Positions 1 to 7,905 of a stretch of DNA of 64,000 nt are shown here, in pieces; position 1 is the stretch's first letter; every line of letters starts with the position of its first letter. Made by a program: the position numbers and the translations under genes. Below the pieces are notes generated by a model. It was not told the origin of the DNA. It saw only the letters and a list, made by a program, of their open reading frames with translations, and ran no database searches. This stretch comes from Oceanospirillaceae bacterium. GTDB lineage: Bacteria; Pseudomonadota; Gammaproteobacteria; Pseudomonadales; Oceanobacteraceae. The stretch lies in assembly GCA_002723385.1 (NCBI GenBank), contig PBNY01000035.1, positions 1 through 64,000 on the forward strand, in the 5' to 3' direction.

Positions 1-282
1 AGCGGATCATGCTCTCTCCACGGTGTTTTCTTAACCATAAACTTGGGGATTTTTCACTGTTGCTTACCCTACCACTATTTAGACTACTCTCAAATTATTT
101 GAGTTAAAGCCAAATAATTGAACTCATTTGTTATTCGTTCCGTGCTGGTTGTTGGTGCGCTGGCGGTTCACGGGAATGCCTCTGGCGGTATTGACTGTGT
201 TGGACTTCAAGCATCGCTAGCTATTTATGTTGACTGACGGTGCACTGCAAGGCGACAAGCTCATACAGGATTCATCGCCTTT

Positions 283-450
283 TTAGTCATCCAAAATACA
301 GCCTTTCACGCAGTACATACGTGGGCGGGTGTTATCGGGCAGGCTGACTTTGCGCTGCGGTATAATTCTACGGCAACACTGACATCGCCCAAAGCCGACC
401 GGGACTAAAACCAAGGCAAGCGGACACAAAACCAAATCGATGCAAGCCAT
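283..450 (-). CDS. possible small Cys-rich (zinc-ribbon-like) protein
   Basis: A 55-residue reading frame starts at an ATG whose complement is at 448-450. Its second half has a C-x-C-C cluster followed about 20 residues later by C-x3-C, a spacing compatible with a small zinc-binding knuckle. I do not recognise the family and see no clear ribosome binding site. It lies outside the tRNA scar at 577, probably on the chromosomal side of the attachment site. It may be a chance frame. The rest of 1-576 shows only a short palindrome (CTCAAAT-T-ATTTGAG, 89-103) and no other convincing gene. Confidence 0.25.
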   Translation of the reverse strand: MACIDLVLCPLALVLVPVGFGRCQCCRRIIPQRKVSLPDNTRPRMYCVKGCILDD

Positions 451-576
451 CTGTAACCGTAAACCGGCGAAGACCAAAGCAACACGTTGAGAGGTGTATT
501 CGTACAGACTGTATATTAGGCGAGAATATTAGGTAATGGCTCACGAAGGGAACGTGCGAATTTCTAACTTATTGAA

Positions 577-624
577 TGGTCGGGACGGAGTGATTCGAAC
601 ACTCGCCCCCTGCACCCCATGCAG
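577..624 (-). other. 3' fragment of tRNA-Pro(GGG), putative attachment site scar
   Basis: On the minus strand this 48-base stretch gives the 3' part of a tRNA: an anticodon loop AUGGGGU (anticodon GGG), a T-arm GAGUG-UUCGAAU-CACUC, acceptor strand CGUCCCG, discriminator A and an encoded CCA. The matching 5' half (starting CGGGACG) is absent; pairing breaks at base 625, just 5' of the anticodon stem. This is the usual product of a tyrosine integrase using the 3' half of a tRNA gene as attachment site. By that geometry the inserted element would lie to the right and the chromosome to the left. No intact tRNA-Pro and no integrase gene are visible in the window. Confidence 0.8.
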
Positions 625-655
625 TCAAAAAACCTATATAAAACAACAGGTTAAC

Positions 656-674
656 GGTATAAACCTAATATACC
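656..674. promoter_or_regulatory. dyad upstream of the toxin-antitoxin pair
   Basis: GGTATA and TATACC form a perfect 6-base inverted repeat around a 7-base spacer about 130 bases before the toxin start. Autoregulated type II toxin-antitoxin operons usually carry such an operator near their promoter. The position is suggestive and binding is inferred. Confidence 0.35.
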
Positions 675-801
675 CTCCCTAAAAAGTCTTTTATTTTCAA
701 TAAGTTAAAGATTCACAAAGTACTGGATATTGTCAAATTCAGCTGATCTGTCGGATACCATACACTTGCGCCGAGTAAGCCATTGGATTACCCTTTCAAG
801 C

Positions 802-1140
802 ATGCAAACGGTCGTCGAACTTCCCGAATACAAGAAGCGTTCAGAAAAGCTTTTCAGTGATGATGAGAACAAACAGCTCATCAGCTATCTTGCAGAACAT
901 CCAAAATCTGGTGTGTTAATGCAAGGGACTGGTGGTGTCAGAAAGCTGCGCTGGGCAAAGGAAGGAGCAGGCAAAAGTGGTGGTGCCCGCATCATCTACT
1001 ATTACCACAACGACACCATTCCCCTATTCCTGCTGACCGTCTTTGGTAAGAACGAAAAAGCCAACCTCTCTAAAGCTGAACAGAACATGCTTGGCAAGCT
1101 GACTACTATCCTGGTCAACACCTATGGAGAAAGAACATGA
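802..1140 (+). CDS. higB: RelE/HigB-family toxin (NadS-associated type)
   Basis: This 112-residue protein matches the RelE/ParE superfamily subgroup whose toxin gene precedes its antitoxin. Visible family signatures are E-x-P-E-Y near the N-terminus, the central GTGG-x-RKLRWA, the GKSGGARIIYYY strand, and the C-terminal FGKNEKANLSKAE segment. Such toxins are ribosome-dependent mRNA interferases. I chose the ATG at 802 because homologues begin with the MQTV-like sequence; the frame stays open upstream to 730. Its stop overlaps the antitoxin start as ATGA, so the two are translationally coupled. It lies just inside the tRNA-Pro scar, where stabilising toxin-antitoxin pairs are common on integrative elements. 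Confidence 0.85.
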   Translation: MQTVVELPEYKKRSEKLFSDDENKQLISYLAEHPKSGVLMQGTGGVRKLRWAKEGAGKSGGARIIYYYHNDTIPLFLLTVFGKNEKANLSKAEQNMLGKLTTILVNTYGERT

Positions 1141-1421
1141 GTGAAGCATTTGAAAGCATCCAGCAAGGCTTGCTGGAGTCTATTGAATTTGCCAAAGGCC
1201 AAACCAAAGGTGCCACGGTTCATAAATTTGACCCTGTTGACGTAAAGGCAATTCGTACCAGAGTGGACATGAGTCAGTCAGAATTTGCATCAACCTTTGG
1301 GATTAGCCTTGGCACCCTTCGTCATTGGGAACGCGGTGATCGCACTCCAAGAGGGCCTGCCCTGGTATTGCTTAATGTCCTGGCCAAAGACCCGCAAGCC
1401 GTCATTAAAGCACTTAGCTAA
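1137..1421 (+). CDS. higA: HigA/NadS-family antitoxin, XRE-type DNA-binding protein
   Basis: A 94-residue protein with a Cro/C1-type helix-turn-helix at about residues 38-62 (MSQSEFASTFGISLGTLRHW), followed by ERG-x-RTPRGPAL, typical of NadS/HigA antitoxins. It should bind and neutralise the upstream RelE-like toxin and repress the shared promoter. The start ATG overlaps the toxin stop by four bases. The toxin-first order is characteristic of higBA-type systems. The gene looks intact. Confidence 0.85.
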   Translation: MSEAFESIQQGLLESIEFAKGQTKGATVHKFDPVDVKAIRTRVDMSQSEFASTFGISLGTLRHWERGDRTPRGPALVLLNVLAKDPQAVIKALS

Positions 1422-1450
1422 TCCCCTCCCCCGATCGTCTTCATTACACC

Positions 1451-1675
1451 TTGGTTGTTCGTAACCAACATTACGAACAACTGTTCCTTCCTTCGCGACC
1501 TGCTCGGTGTTGCGGGTTACTCCTGGACAATGCGGCTATTGCCGTGAGAGAGGCGCTGGGCATGATTGCCAGCCACCCCGAGGGAAAAGACGTGTCAAGG
1601 CCCGGAGCCCACCAGGGCGAGGATTTCGAGCGTCTGCGTAGTCCCGATCTGCCGCACCACAATCTGGAGGTCTAA
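1451..1675 (+). CDS. unrecognised open frame upstream of com
   Basis: An open frame of 74 codons sits between the antitoxin and com. No domain is recognisable and the residue composition is unremarkable. The ribosome binding site for com (GGAGG at about 1666-1670) lies inside its last codons. It may be a degraded phage gene, the com-mom leader region, or a chance frame. It is listed so that the 260-base interval is accounted for. Confidence 0.2.
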   Translation: MVVRNQHYEQLFLPSRPARCCGLLLDNAAIAVREALGMIASHPEGKDVSRPGAHQGEDFERLRSPDLPHHNLEV

Positions 1676-1684
1676 CGATCAGCG

Positions 1685-1864
1685 ATGGACGCAGTACGCT
1701 GCAAACGATGTGACAAATTGCTGTGCCGCTGGGACGGCATAGGCAGAGTGGAAATCAAGTGTCCACGATGCCGGTTCATAAACAATCTAGAGCGCCCAGA
1801 GCGCCACCGTGATAATGAAAGTTCATACGGAGGCGCACATGCCCAAAAACAGGGGTTCTCGTAA
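1685..1864 (+). CDS. com: Com family zinc-finger translational activator of mom
   Basis: A 59-residue protein that resembles phage Mu Com. It has two CxxC zinc knuckles, RCKRCDKLL at Cys6/Cys9 and IKCPRC at Cys26/Cys29, in the family order. In Mu, Com binds the mom mRNA leader and opens the mom start region for translation. Here the mom start codon at 1839 lies inside the com frame, as in Mu, so the translational switch is structurally preserved. A GGAGG sits about 14 bases before the chosen ATG, slightly far. The mom gene it would control is broken by an insertion sequence, so com now probably lacks a functional target. Confidence 0.8.
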   Translation: MDAVRCKRCDKLLCRWDGIGRVEIKCPRCRFINNLERPERHRDNESSYGGAHAQKQGFS

Positions 1865-2219
1865 GTCAGGAAAACCAACAATTATTTATGAAGGCAACGA
1901 AATTGTCGGCTATGGCTGTCCTGAATTGCGAGTTGAGACAATCGAGTGCTGGCTAGCACGAACAATCATTACGACCAAGCACTACAGTAAACGAGTCGTA
2001 AATAACAGTTATCTCCATCTAGGTGTCTTTTCCAATCGTCACCTGGTTGGCGTGCTTCAGTGGGGATATGCACTAAATCCAAACAGTGGGAAGCGCGTTG
2101 TCTTAGGGACAGAGAACCGTGAATACATGGAGCTGAACAGAATGTGGCTGCATGACCGAATGCCTAGGAATTCAGAATCACGAGCAATCAGCTATTCAAT
2201 TAAGGTCATTAGACAACTA
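1839..2219 (+). pseudogene. mom: Mom-like DNA modification protein, truncated by an insertion sequence
   Basis: The 127 surviving codons match the N-terminal part of Mu-type Mom proteins, GNAT-fold enzymes that modify adenine in DNA and protect phage DNA from restriction. Visible signatures are GCPELRVET, the central [11 protein letters not shown] segment, and [15 protein letters not shown] followed by [14 protein letters not shown] at 1829-1833 precedes the ATG at 1839. The frame runs into the left end of the IS3-family element at 2220, and the C-terminal part of the family domain is missing. The first bases right of the element do not obviously continue it, so the end was probably lost in an IS-mediated rearrangement. 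A functional enzyme is unlikely. Confidence 0.8.
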
Positions 2220-2296
2220 TGTAACCCTCCCCAAAAACTGAGCCATTCATAACTGGAGATTTTCCGGGATAATCAACGCACCAAGGAGATTGTCCC

Positions 2297-2563
2297 ATGC
2301 GTAAATCCCGTTTCACTGAAAGCCAGATCATCACCATCCTGAAGGCCGTCGAAGCCGGTCGAACCGTCAAGGATATTTGCCGCGAACACGGCGTGTCTGA
2401 AGCCACGTATTACAACTGGAAGAGCAAATACAGTGGCATGGAAGCATCCGATATCAAGCGAATGAAAGACATGGAGTCGGAGCTTTCCCAGCTCAAACGC
2501 ATGTATGCCGATCTGGCATTGGAAAACCGGGCACTCAAGGATGTGATTGAAAAAAAGCTTTAA
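2297..2563 (+). CDS. IS3-family transposase OrfA
   Basis: An 88-residue protein with the IS3 OrfA helix-turn-helix (KSRFTESQIITILK, then VKDICREHGVSEATYYNWKSK) and a leucine-zipper-like C-terminal helix ending ALKDVIEKKL, typical of IS3 OrfA proteins. It binds the terminal repeats and helps regulate transposition. GGAGA precedes the ATG. Near its 3' end, AAAAAAAG at 2550-2557 allows a programmed -1 shift into orfB to make the OrfAB transposase. Confidence 0.9.
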   Translation: MRKSRFTESQIITILKAVEAGRTVKDICREHGVSEATYYNWKSKYSGMEASDIKRMKDMESELSQLKRMYADLALENRALKDVIEKKL

Positions 2564-2583
2564 CGCCAGCCGATAAACGCCTG

Positions 2584-3393
2584 TTGGTTGATGCTTTGAA
2601 AAACGAGCATCAACTGAGTGAGCGCCGCAGCTGTCGCGTCTTGAACATCGCCAGAAGTGTTTACCAGTATCGTCCTGATCCACATCGAGACGATGAGGTC
2701 ATTGACGCTTTACAACGTGTCTCGGAACGGTATCCCAGGTATGGCTTCCGCAAACTCTTCGTGAAGCTGAGAAAGCTCGGGCATCCGTGGAATCACAAGC
2801 GGGTGTATCGGATCTATTGCCAGCTCAAGTTGAACATGCGACGCAGAGGCAAACACCGTTTACCGAACCGGTATCCGCAACCGCTGGCCGTGCCAGAAGC
2901 CGAGAATCATAGCTGGTCGATGGATTTTATGAGTGATGCGCTCACATGTGGAAGGCGATTCAGGACGTTCAACGTCGTCGATGACTTCAATCGCGAAGTA
3001 CTCGGCATTGAAATTGATCTGAACCTGCCTTCACAACGCGTCATCCGAGCATTGGATCGAATCGTGGAATGGCGTGGCTACCCGGCTCAGATCAGAATGG
3101 ATAATGGGCCTGAGTTTACGGCACTCTGTCTCTCGGATTGGGCTGAAGAACACGGCGTGAAACTGGAATTTATAAAACCAGGCAAGCCAACCCAGAATGG
3201 CTATGTCGAACGGTTCAACCGAACATATCGAACTGAAATATTGGATTACTACTTGTTCAGCGACCTGGATGAAGTCAGAGATATCACCAGCCGCTGGATG
3301 AGAGAGTATAACGAAGAGCGACCTCACGAATCACTTGGGGATCTGACACCCAACGAGTATCGTGAACAAGCAACCTCCCCGGAGAACCTCTAA
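2584..3393 (+). CDS. IS3-family transposase OrfB (integrase domain)
   Basis: This is the DDE catalytic part of the transposase. It has an N-terminal HTH_21-like region (LSERRSCRVLNIARS), then the rve integrase core with WSMDFMSD (first Asp), IRMDNGPEF (second Asp) and NGYVERFNRTYR (Glu), and the family C-terminus RPHESLGDLTPNEYR. The -1 frame is open back to the slip site at 2557 (reading A-L-T-P-A-D-K-R), so the active product is most likely the OrfAB fusion, and the TTG at 2584 need not be a real start. All catalytic residues are present, so the element may still be mobile. Confidence 0.9.
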   Translation: MVDALKNEHQLSERRSCRVLNIARSVYQYRPDPHRDDEVIDALQRVSERYPRYGFRKLFVKLRKLGHPWNHKRVYRIYCQLKLNMRRRGKHRLPNRYPQPLAVPEAENHSWSMDFMSDALTCGRRFRTFNVVDDFNREVLGIEIDLNLPSQRVIRALDRIVEWRGYPAQIRMDNGPEFTALCLSDWAEEHGVKLEFIKPGKPTQNGYVERFNRTYRTEILDYYLFSDLDEVRDITSRWMREYNEERPHESLGDLTPNEYREQATSPENL

Positions 3394-3425
3394 AAAAGAG
3401 TGGTCCTAATCAGGGGAGGGTTACA

Positions 3426-3571
3426 AAGAGATATTTTACTATTCATATATAGAACATTCTCGTTATGTGAATCCATATAGTTTTAATAAAGGAGAAATAG
3501 AGGATGTGATTCATTATGTGGCGAAAAATACAATTTTCAATCCAAAGTCAAAACTCAAAAGTAAATTTTGA
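3426..3571 (+). pseudogene. C-terminal remnant of an unrecognised protein
   Basis: Reading out of the right end of the insertion sequence gives 48 uninterrupted codons rich in Tyr, Asn, Ile and Lys (EIFYYSYIEHSRYVNPY at the start) before a TGA at 3569-3571. Codon use is much more AT-rich than nearby genes, so this looks like the tail of a foreign gene. It does not recognisably continue the Mom protein cut on the other side. It may be the end of a gene whose front was deleted by IS recombination. Confidence 0.4.
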
Positions 3572-3612
3572 ATTGAAAATATTTTAATTGTGAATACCAA
3601 GGTTATTTTCTG

Positions 3613-3630
3613 AGGCCGGTTACCCGGCCT
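3613..3630 (-). terminator. hairpin downstream of the lipoprotein gene
   Basis: AGGCCGG-TTAC-CCGGCCT forms a perfect 7-base-pair stem with a 4-base loop, 15 bases past the stop of the sulfatase-modifying-factor-like gene. The T content after the stem is modest in both directions. It separates the accessory region from the lipoprotein operon. Confidence 0.5.
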
Positions 3631-3644
3631 TGTTTGGAACTCTG

Positions 3645-4673
3645 TCAGTTTTTCACGATCCGAAAACCAAAGTGATTGTTACCCCGATCCGGGAGATCGG
3701 AGGCGCGTGCGAAGGTTCTCAGCGTGTCGGAGTGGTAGTTCCAGGAGCCACCGCGTCTCACCCGTTTGGCATCGGTGCCTGGGTTGGTGTTAATCGGGTC
3801 TGTGACATCGTTGTTATAGAAGTTATTGGCGTAGTAGTCGGCGCACCATTCCCACACGTTACCGCCCATGTCGTACAAGCCGTAAGGGTTGGGCGCATAA
3901 CTGCCTACCGCGATGGCGTGGCCATCGTCGTCGAAGACGCCTGCTATATCGCCGTTGTAGTTGGCTTTGGTGTCATCCAGTGTGCCGTCGTTGGTGGGGT
4001 AGGTGAGTTGCATCCCGCCTCGGGCGGCGTATTCCCACTGGGCTTCGGTGGGCAGGCTAACGCCATAGTACTGGGCAAAGGCGTCGGCTCCATGCCAGCG
4101 TAGCCAGTTGATCGGCCAGTCGGCCTTGGTGGCGTCGAGCAACACAAACTCGTTGTTGTTGGAATTGAAGTCGATCCAGCTTTTGTTGTCGATGTCTTCG
4201 CTGTGTCCGTCGCTGGTGCAGCCTCCGGTTTCACCCAGCTGGAGCCAGACCTCTCCGATATGAGGCCCGGCATTCGCTCCAATCACCATGTCTTCTGTGT
4301 AAGTGCCACAGGGGTCGGATGTGGTGCGAGGGGATACCGTGAGCCAGTTGTCCGCCAGGGCGGCGTTGAGGAATTCCAGATACTGGGCATTGGTGGTTTC
4401 TGTCGCAGCGATCTGGAAGTCACTCAGCGTTACCGTCACTTCGGCAGCATCCGGTTCGCTGCTGTTACCCATGGTGAAACTGCCCGACGACAGGAACACC
4501 AGGTTGATACTGTCGGGCAATGAGGGTGTGGTTGTCTGATTGCCGCTGTCGGTTGTGTCGGTGCTGCTGTCGGAGTTATCGGTGGCGCTGGTAGCGGAAC
4601 TGGAAGAACCGCTACCACAGCCGACCAGGCCGAGCATTGTCAGGATCACAATAGCCATGGTCATTTGTTTCAT
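3645..4673 (-). CDS. SUMF1/formylglycine-generating-enzyme-like lipoprotein
   Basis: A 342-residue protein with a lipoprotein signal (LGLVGC, Cys19), a Ser/Thr/Asp-rich linker to about residue 55, and then an FGE-sulfatase domain. Signatures include a GSFTMGNSS start, NWLRWHGADAFAQYYGVSLPTEAQWEYAARGG, GLYDMGGNVWEWCADYY and the final RRGGSWN...FGFRIV. Catalytic FGEs carry a Cys pair after RGGS; here that stretch reads WNYHSDTLRTFAR with no Cys, so sulfatase activation is unlikely and a binding or structural role is more plausible. AAGGGAG precedes the ATG. Only 10 bases separate it from the upstream 963-residue lipoprotein gene, so the two form an operon. Confidence 0.85.
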   Translation of the reverse strand: MKQMTMAIVILTMLGLVGCGSGSSSSATSATDNSDSSTDTTDSGNQTTTPSLPDSINLVFLSSGSFTMGNSSEPDAAEVTVTLSDFQIAATETTNAQYLEFLNAALADNWLTVSPRTTSDPCGTYTEDMVIGANAGPHIGEVWLQLGETGGCTSDGHSEDIDNKSWIDFNSNNNEFVLLDATKADWPINWLRWHGADAFAQYYGVSLPTEAQWEYAARGGMQLTYPTNDGTLDDTKANYNGDIAGVFDDDGHAIAVGSYAPNPYGLYDMGGNVWEWCADYYANNFYNNDVTDPINTNPGTDAKRVRRGGSWNYHSDTLRTFARASDLPDRGNNHFGFRIVKN

Positions 4674-4683
4674 GAATGCTCCC

Positions 4684-7575
4684 TTATTCGAAGAAGTTGT
4701 TGATGGGGGTGAGCTGGATTTCGAAGTCGGCTACTTTGGAGCTGTGACTGCGGTACACCTCGGCAAAGTAGAGGATGATTCTGGCGACTTCGTTTTGATG
4801 CGCGGTGACCCCCATCCCCACAATCGCTGATCCGTCATCGGCTCTGTTGGTGACCTCGGCTGAATTGGAACCGGTCTTGTACCAGGTCCCTTCTCCATCA
4901 CTGCTGATTGTGCCGCCGTTGTAGCGGCTGAAAATGCGGTTGGTTTCAATGCCGAGCGTTGAGAAATCATCACTGACGATGGTCATGGTCAGGCCGGTAA
5001 TCAGATTGGTGCCATCCAGGCCGAAGTCGCTCACATTAATGGCTTTCTCTTCGTCAGAGGAGGACTTGCAGTGCTTGCTGGTGCGGGTGCTTGTGCTGGC
5101 GGGTTTGTTCATGTAAATCGCCTCGGAAACCAGACATCCAACGGTACCGCTGGAGGTTCTGGCACCAAATCCGGCCATGACAACCGTTCCCGACTCACTG
5201 CCACTGAAAGCATCGTAGCCGGTACCCGGATCATCGGCAGCATGAACGGATACAAAAGCCTCTGACTTGATGACATCACGAGAAGAACTGCTCGTACTTT
5301 CACTGGAGGCATTGGCATCATTGTCTTCACTGACACGTTGATAGGGTTTGTGCCATTTCAGAGTACCGGGGTAGCCAGAATTTGAGGTGGCATTGATGGG
5401 GCAAGGCTGATCAATGCTGCTGATCAGGCAGGCGTTGGCATTGTCATAATCAATCGACAGGGATTCGCCGCTATCCAGCGTTTTGCTGCCGTCGCTGCCA
5501 AGCCCGAATAGGATGCTGGACTGCTCGCTGTAGGCGTAAGGAAAGGCCTGAATATCTCCATCCGGATTATTCAGCAGGTAAGCGGCGGCATCGGTAGAGG
5601 CGTTACCGCGCTCATCGACCCAGGGCGCATCGACCATCACCACAACCACAGCGTCGTTGTCATCCCAGCCACTGGGTGGGGAAATGCCGGTGGGCAAGCC
5701 CGGTAGCCAGTACACATCGTGCGCCATATCCGATGCCAGCGTGCCGCAGGTATCGCTGTCCGTGCAGCTGATCGATGTGGTGCCGACGTATTGCAGGGCA
5801 ATGCTGTTTTGCAGCGCCATGTTCCAGTCGATGATCGCCTGTTCTTTCAGTTTCAGGTCGGCCGCACTGGTGGCGGAATCGGATTCGGCGTTGTCGTAAT
5901 CCGATTGGGCATCAGCCACCTTTTCGGTCAGCCAGTCATAGGCATCGACGATGCCCAGGTCGTATTCAGACTGGATGGCATCACAGACGGCGATGGCAGC
6001 GTCACGCCCGTACAAGTCTGGCTCGAGGCACTGGCTGAGCGATTCCTGCAGTTCATCCAGACCATCACCGTAGACGCCTGAAAGTTGTGACAGGGTATTG
6101 GTGATGCCCAGGGTATCGTCCAGATCCGACATATCCGTATTGAGTGATACCTTGCCGTATAAATAGTCGGAGCGATTTTTCAGGGTGTACATCTGATTGA
6201 AAATCGTCAGGTAACTTTCCAGCGGTTCCAGATACTTGGGGTCCACGCCGGTCAGGTCGATGCTGGTCGCGGTGGAGGGGGCTGCAGTGGTGTCGGAGAT
6301 CCCGGTTTCTGACGTGCCAGCAATGCCTGAGCTGAAGACATGGAAAGCAGACATGTCACCGGAATTGGCAAAGTAGCTGGGGTTGTCATTGCCTGAGCTA
6401 TCAAACTCAGCCAGGTAGGTATCGTAAAAATCCGCCAGCCCCTGACTGGTGGCGGTGCTGAATGCGGAGGCAAAGGTGGCGCAGGCAGAGCTGTCCTGAT
6501 CGCTGATGCAGCTGTCCAGACTGGATGATGTCAGCGCTGCCGACACGGCGGACTGCAATACCGAACCACCGCCAATCACCGTGACATGAAAGTCCATGCT
6601 GGCACTTTCATTCGATTCGGCGCTGTCACTGGCGATGGATACCGCCGCTTCCATCGATGCAGACAAACTCTCGTAGCTGGCGCTGACGCTGGATTCGATG
6701 CTGGTAGAAGTGGATTCACTGCTGGTTTCCCAGCTGAAACGCGCCATCACCATGGCTCCAGCCGGTATGGTGGAGACAAACTGGGTGCCGCAGTTGATAT
6801 CAAAGGTATTGCCGTCAATCTGGTTCTGACCCTTGTCGTTGAACGGATCATCAGCGACGTAGGCAACCGAATAATCGGCAATGGTGTAGGCGGAGAACAG
6901 TAACTCGCCTGAGTTGGTTGAGGCGGCCCACTGATCGTTGTACGACATTTCTGCACTGGCACTGTAAGACGCCACCAGGCCGTTGTACGAACCGCTGATG
7001 GACGAAGAAATGTTCAGCTGGCCGGATTCACTGCTGGCCGCTTGCTCAGCGGATAAATCCGTCTGGCTACGATCTGCAGATTTGCCCACCACGGTGAAGT
7101 TGTAGCAGTCGGAATTGGGTAAATAGCCGGTGGTTGCGTCGTACCCCAGCCCGAACGATGCATAGCCGTCATCCGGTACCGACAAGCTGCTTGCCGTTCG
7201 TCGTGTCGATGGAATACCCCGGGTGAGCGTGTCGTTTTGAGCCGAGTGATTACTGGGTGCATTGACAGCGCCTGCATCATACAGAGCTTCCTGAAAGGCC
7301 GATGGCGTCAGTTGCTCGGCATCACCGGCCTGATGAGCCAGATGCGTCCCGTAGGGAAACGCTTCCATCAGCTTGCGGCCATTCTGGCTGTTGAATAACT
7401 GTACGTGAGCAATCTTGTCGTCCACCCGACGCACCATGACATGGTGAGAGTCGTCGAATTCGGTGGAAAACGTTGGTGAATGATTGCTTCCGGAAGATGA
7501 GCTGTCGTTGAGGCAGCCGGTTACGGTAACGCCGAGCCCAATAACCAGTGCGTAACTGGAAACGCGCGCGTTCAT
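4684..7575 (-). CDS. large lipoprotein with possible MACPF-like pore-forming region
   Basis: A 963-residue protein starting at the ATG preceded by AAGGAGA. The lipobox VTVTGC gives a lipidated Cys21. Residues about 155-340 alternate Ser-rich beta-like segments and contain CGTQFVSTIPAGAMVMARF at 262-280, then repeated small-residue strands and a Gly triplet at 335-337. This resembles the G-T-H-F/Y ... G-G signature of MACPF proteins, but the match is weak and made by eye. The C-terminal third has two similar segments (VVMAGFGARTSSGTV and AIVGMGVTAHQNEVA), suggesting repeated beta-rich, possibly lectin-like, modules. It is co-transcribed with the SUMF1-like gene downstream. Alternatives are an adhesin or another secreted beta protein. 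Confidence 0.55.
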   Translation of the reverse strand: MNARVSSYALVIGLGVTVTGCLNDSSSSGSNHSPTFSTEFDDSHHVMVRRVDDKIAHVQLFNSQNGRKLMEAFPYGTHLAHQAGDAEQLTPSAFQEALYDAGAVNAPSNHSAQNDTLTRGIPSTRRTASSLSVPDDGYASFGLGYDATTGYLPNSDCYNFTVVGKSADRSQTDLSAEQAASSESGQLNISSSISGSYNGLVASYSASAEMSYNDQWAASTNSGELLFSAYTIADYSVAYVADDPFNDKGQNQIDGNTFDINCGTQFVSTIPAGAMVMARFSWETSSESTSTSIESSVSASYESLSASMEAAVSIASDSAESNESASMDFHVTVIGGGSVLQSAVSAALTSSSLDSCISDQDSSACATFASAFSTATSQGLADFYDTYLAEFDSSGNDNPSYFANSGDMSAFHVFSSGIAGTSETGISDTTAAPSTATSIDLTGVDPKYLEPLESYLTIFNQMYTLKNRSDYLYGKVSLNTDMSDLDDTLGITNTLSQLSGVYGDGLDELQESLSQCLEPDLYGRDAAIAVCDAIQSEYDLGIVDAYDWLTEKVADAQSDYDNAESDSATSAADLKLKEQAIIDWNMALQNSIALQYVGTTSISCTDSDTCGTLASDMAHDVYWLPGLPTGISPPSGWDDNDAVVVVMVDAPWVDERGNASTDAAAYLLNNPDGDIQAFPYAYSEQSSILFGLGSDGSKTLDSGESLSIDYDNANACLISSIDQPCPINATSNSGYPGTLKWHKPYQRVSEDNDANASSESTSSSSRDVIKSEAFVSVHAADDPGTGYDAFSGSESGTVVMAGFGARTSSGTVGCLVSEAIYMNKPASTSTRTSKHCKSSSDEEKAINVSDFGLDGTNLITGLTMTIVSDDFSTLGIETNRIFSRYNGGTISSDGEGTWYKTGSNSAEVTNRADDGSAIVGMGVTAHQNEVARIILYFAEVYRSHSSKVADFEIQLTPINNFFE

Positions 7576-7905
7576 GCTCTTCTCCTTTGTCAGGCATCTG
7601 ACAGGTATCAAGAGACGTGAGGAAGGGCGTGTCTATCAGTCGCTATCATTCAGAGCGAATGCAGTTCGACGAGCAGGAAGTCGAATCCGGCTGACAGGTT
7701 GACCCTGGATGCAGTCGCTGAAGAGGGGCATCGCAGTTTGAGGCGTCCGTGTCTTCCCTCTCGGATCGGGTTTTGAAGGGCTGCGGTTGTTGAGCACGCC
7801 TGACAGGACAGCGACTGTTTACCTGTTCTACGCCTGAGTGATTCGGTCAGCAAGAGGTTGTGCGTGCTTGGAAAATATGTGGCCTGATATATGTAATTTC
7901 AGCCG
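7576..7905. other. intergenic region between lipoprotein genes
   Basis: These 330 bases contain the upstream region of the large lipoprotein gene and the tail of the F5/8C lipoprotein transcription unit. I see no convincing gene, tRNA, strong terminator or repeat. Confidence 0.4.

Larger units (their letters stand above)
2220..3425 (+). mobile_element. IS3-family insertion sequence, apparently intact
   Basis: A 1206-base element bounded by perfect 13-base terminal inverted repeats, TGTAACCCTCCCC at 2220-2232 and its complement at 3413-3425. It contains two overlapping-phase frames, orfA and orfB, joined by an A7-G slippery site at 2550-2557. The catalytic DDE residues are present. The flanking bases (ACTA left, AAGA right) do not form a direct repeat, which suggests that recombination or deletion occurred after insertion. 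A solitary, near-identical right end is found at about 51631-51649. Confidence 0.85.

Noticed and set aside
3645-4673. active formylglycine-generating enzyme
   Set aside because: The Cys pair needed for catalysis is missing and no sulfatase gene is nearby.
7014-7597. minus-strand frames in other phases inside the 963-residue lipoprotein gene
   Set aside because: They are low-complexity readings of Ser/Ala-rich codons; the long frame has the signal peptide and ribosome binding site.
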